Assembly (NCBI GenBank): GCA_021836925.1
Contig: JAKBHG010000032.1
Location: forward strand, 1 to 7,274
DNA from: Microcaldota archaeon
Lineage (GTDB): Archaea > Micrarchaeota > Micrarchaeia > Micrarchaeales > Micrarchaeaceae
Direction of reading: 5' to 3'
DNA: 7,274 bases
A program made the translations under genes and the position numbers. The notes under the pieces are model-generated. The model saw only the letters and a program-made list of their open reading frames with translations, was not told the DNA's origin and ran no database searches. Positions 5,519 to 7,274 of the stretch are shown here, in pieces. Position 1 is the stretch's first letter, and the number at the start of each line of letters is the position of its first letter.

Positions 5519-6928
5519 TCATGAGACTACATAGCCGTCTATCACATACGCGTCGGTCGGCGCAGTGTTTATGTCGTATATGCTTACGTTTGTGTTGTTA
5601 ACTATGTGTATGCTGCTCACCGGTATCTGCCTGCCTAACGGGCCCGTCAGCATGTCGCCGACCTTGAGATCACTTATCAGCATCTGCTTCCCGTTGGCAG
5701 TTATGCTCGCCCTGCCGTCCGTAATCAATTGCCCGTTTATCACGTAAACGCTGTTGGCGTACCTGTGCTTTATCCCGACCACGACTGTCGGGACAGGCGT
5801 TCCCGTCTTAACGTTATAGCCAAGGACCACTGTCCCGTTCTTCAGCGAGCTCACAGGCACGATGTCCATGTTTGCAAGCGTTATGAGCGAGCTTCCGGCG
5901 ACAGACGAGGGGCATCCAGGTTCACTAGTGCTGTCCTTGTCTATCAGGAACCCGTTTGCGATGTAATTGTTCACTGGGCTCCCGATGAAATCATACACGA
6001 TGCCGCCGGTGTCGTTCACGTGTATCGACCTTATCGTGACATTGCTCCCGTTCAGCGGGTCGAACAGCGTGTCGCCCACCTTCGCGGCGTACGCCCTCTG
6101 CCACTTCCCGTTTATGTACATTATCTCCAGGCCGTCGACTTGCAGATTCCCGTTGAACGTGTACTTGTTCGAGGCGTAGAATGTCTTGACATACGACACC
6201 GTTGAAGGCTGCAGTTTGTGCGCCACGAGGTTGTATGACATGACCTCGTCGCCAGCCTGCACCTGGTACGCCTTGATCACAGTCCCATTGGCCAACGTTA
6301 TGTTCATGTTACCGTATATGGACGCCTGGGTGGATGTAGGGCATGACGTAGTTGCGACTGATGTGGTTGATGTGGATGTGGATGTTGTGGACGTAGATGT
6401 TGACGTCGAAGTGGTAGTATATACAAGGAATGGCGTGTACATAGTTGAATTCCACGGGCCTTGCGTCTGGCTCCAGCTATTTATGTTAGTTGAGGCACTA
6501 GTGGCGTATACTGTAGAGGAGTTATCCAATCCACCAGAGCTTTGTCCGCCATAACAGTATACGTTTGAGGTACCCAAGAGCTGGGCGCAGGACATAGTGG
6601 TTAAGTATGCAGGATACGAAGATGCTGTTAGAAGTATATTAACGTAAACGTCACTGGTGTTGATGGTGATATTTTTAATGGAAGGATTGTACCATATACC
6701 ATTCCCAGCAGTGTTAGTGCTGCAACCGCCTCCATTATTGTTGTCGATATTGTCGACGGAACCAAGTACAAACAGGGTGCCTGCGGATGAAACGAAGGAG
6801 GTAAGTGGCCCATAAGTATCAGGCGCACAGAGAGGATTATTTGAATTAGGCACATACAACTGCTCAAAAAAGTTACTGGAAGCACCGCCACTAGTATAAG
6901 GCGACCATTTGGGCCATTGGATATTTTC
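5519..6928 (-). CDS. Exported kelch-like / double Hint-like domain protein (5' end missing)
   Basis: This 469-residue fragment (residue 1 = Glu at 6928) is the C-terminal part of a surface protein. Residues 121-159 resemble a kelch blade: SNVYCYGG, then STVYATSAS, then INSWSQTQGPW. The Cys-plus-YCxGG form suggests a disulfide. A Thr/Ser linker (about 171-194) leads to two Hint-like domains, 203-330 and 342-469. Each has a first block (SIYGNMNITLANG; SVAGSSLITLAN) and a KVGD-L segment (KVGDTL; KVGDML). Each ends in a strand like the end of inteins (YIANGFLIDK; YVIDGYVVS). Ser stands at the Cys1 position, the TxxH block reads DGLE and DGRA, and the final His-Asn is absent, so splicing or cleavage is not expected. 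Twelve sequons imply glycosylation. The frame continues upstream to an ATG at 7054, but that part lies antisense in foreign high-GC sequence, so signal peptide and further blades are lost. The stop overlaps the next gene's alternative start. Confidence 0.8.
   Translation of the reverse strand, partial: ENIQWPKWSPYTSGGASSNFFEQLYVPNSNNPLCAPDTYGPLTSFVSSAGTLFVLGSVDNIDNNNGGGCSTNTAGNGIWYNPSIKNITINTSDVYVNILLTASSYPAYLTTMSCAQLLGTSNVYCYGGQSSGGLDNSSTVYATSASTNINSWSQTQGPWNSTMYTPFLVYTTTSTSTSTSTTSTSTSTTSVATTSCPTSTQASIYGNMNITLANGTVIKAYQVQAGDEVMSYNLVAHKLQPSTVSYVKTFYASNKYTFNGNLQVDGLEIMYINGKWQRAYAAKVGDTLFDPLNGSNVTIRSIHVNDTGGIVYDFIGSPVNNYIANGFLIDKDSTSEPGCPSSVAGSSLITLANMDIVPVSSLKNGTVVLGYNVKTGTPVPTVVVGIKHRYANSVYVINGQLITDGRASITANGKQMLISDLKVGDMLTGPLGRQIPVSSIHIVNNTNVSIYDINTAPTDAYVIDGYVVS
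5522..5905 (-). other. Hint-like domain 2 (degenerate)
   Basis: Protein residues 342-469. The order of blocks follows Hint/intein folds: SVAGSSLITLAN, a strand around VVLGYN, LITDGRA in place of the TxxH block, LKVGDML, SIYDINT, and a terminal YVIDGYVVS. The domain ends the protein. It is preceded by CPS, as domain 1 is preceded by CPT, which points to an internal duplication. Confidence 0.6.
5939..6322 (-). other. Hint-like domain 1 (degenerate)
   Basis: Protein residues 203-330. SIYGNMNITLANG aligns with the intein first block (C-L-A-G-D-T-L-I-T-L-A-D-G), with Ser at position 1. VQAGDEVMSYN, QVDGLE (the TxxH position), INGKWQRA, KVGDTLF, IVYDF and YIANGFLIDK follow in the canonical order. 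The nucleophile context, block-B His and terminal His-Asn of active Hint domains are missing. Confidence 0.65.
6347..6418 (-). repeat. Degenerate 6-bp repeat encoding a Thr/Ser linker
   Basis: The plus strand runs in variants of GATGTG/GATGTT, which on the coding strand give alternating Thr and Ser with one Val-Ala. It forms a flexible, probably O-glycosylated stalk between the kelch-like part and the Hint-like domains, and is prone to slippage. Confidence 0.8.
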
Positions 6929-6942
6929 CGCGCTGCCGACCG
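6926..6942. other. Putative chimeric junction
   Basis: Base composition changes abruptly here. On the left, AT-richer sequence continues the exported protein on the minus strand (ENIQWPKWSPY). On the right, GC content is about 80% in the lines I counted and coding potential switches to the plus strand. No insertion-sequence end, tRNA or direct repeat is visible at the change. A join made by assembly or amplification is the simplest reading; real horizontal transfer is the alternative. Confidence 0.65.
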
Positions 6943-7274
6943 CCGTGCTCGCGACGGCAGCCACCATCGCAGGCAGGCTCCCCCTCGAGCGCCGGGAGGC
7001 GTGGTCCGCCCGCCTGCGCGCGGCGGGGTTCGCGCACCCCTGCCCCCTCGTCACGGCGTCGGGACCTCGGACCGAGGCGCTGACCGCCGCAGCGATGGCA
7101 GCCCACCGCTACGGCGACCTCCGCGGGCAGATGGCCGTCGCGGCCCTCTCCCAGTGCCTCAGCGACGGCGAGCGCGCCGGCGCGCGCCACGAGCTCGAGC
7201 GGCGCGCGGCGCCGGTCGTCCCCTTCTTCGACGCGGTCCCGTCGCACGCAGGGGCGCTCGAGCGCACCGCGCTC
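6930..7274 (+). CDS. Fragment of a high-GC bacterial-type gene (partial at both ends, foreign to the rest)
   Basis: The plus-strand frame starting ALPTAVLATAATIAGRLPLE stays open to the right edge (115 codons) and uses G or C at nearly every third position. Its composition is protein-like, Ala/Arg/Leu-rich with helix-like stretches. The opposite strand read in the register of the neighbouring gene hits a TAG near 7097-7099 and is Ser/Arg-rich, as expected of an antisense shadow. I do not recognise a family. Composition suggests an actinobacterium or another high-GC bacterium, which is an inference from GC and codon use only. No start codon or ribosome site is visible; the gene begins and ends outside the segment. 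Confidence 0.6.

Noticed and set aside
5522..6322. Active intein or self-cleaving Hint domain
   Set aside because: The Cys1, block-B His and terminal His-Asn residues are missing in both copies, and the second copy ends at the protein's C-terminus, so no C-extein exists.
6929..7054. N-terminal extension of the Hint-like protein from an ATG at 7054, which looks superficially like a twin-Arg/Ala-rich signal peptide
   Set aside because: It lies in the ~80% GC segment antisense to an uninterrupted plus-strand frame, and its Arg/Ser/Ala-rich composition is that of an antisense shadow. The signal-like look is probably chance.
6891..7247. 118-residue minus-strand frame across the junction
   Set aside because: It spans the chimeric join, is Arg/Gly-rich with no recognisable domain, and is antisense to the better plus-strand frame.

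Overview
The window looks like one contig from an archaeon, with a short foreign piece joined to its right end. Archaeal traits are an archaeal-type leucyl-tRNA synthetase, a FlaK/PibD-type A24 prepilin peptidase, a COG1395-type regulator found in archaea, TATA-box-like promoters, GGTG/GAGGT-type ribosome sites, and frequent ATA, AGG and AGA codons. The kelch-plus-Hint surface protein and the sequon-rich membrane proteins suggest an uncultivated lineage such as the DPANN/Micrarchaeota or Thermoplasmatales relatives. That placement is inference only.

Layout from left to right. (1) Positions 1-1791, minus strand: leuS, cut by the left edge before its KMSKS loop. (2) Positions 1792-1883: a 92-bp divergent promoter region. 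(3) Positions 1884-2765, plus strand: prepilin peptidase, converging on (4) positions 2790-3692, minus strand: an XRE-type regulator that probably has a leaderless mRNA. (5) Positions 3693-3885: a spacer holding the regulator's TATA box. (6) Positions 3886-6928, minus strand: a tightly packed three-gene unit for exported proteins. Read 5' to 3' these are a kelch/Thr-Ser-linker/double Hint-like protein, then two related membrane-anchored proteins rich in N-glycosylation sequons. (7) Positions ~6930-7274: a segment of about 80% GC with an uninterrupted plus-strand reading frame, most likely from a high-GC bacterium. It cuts off the 5' end of the Hint-like protein and is best explained as an assembly or amplification chimera.

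Functionally the window pairs housekeeping translation (leuS) with a cell-surface module. The prepilin peptidase is a membrane enzyme that processes pilin-like exported proteins. The three-gene unit encodes exported, probably glycosylated proteins that are likely to act together at the envelope. The most notable item is the tandem pair of Hint-like domains, which keep the fold signature but appear to have lost the residues needed for splicing or autoproteolysis.
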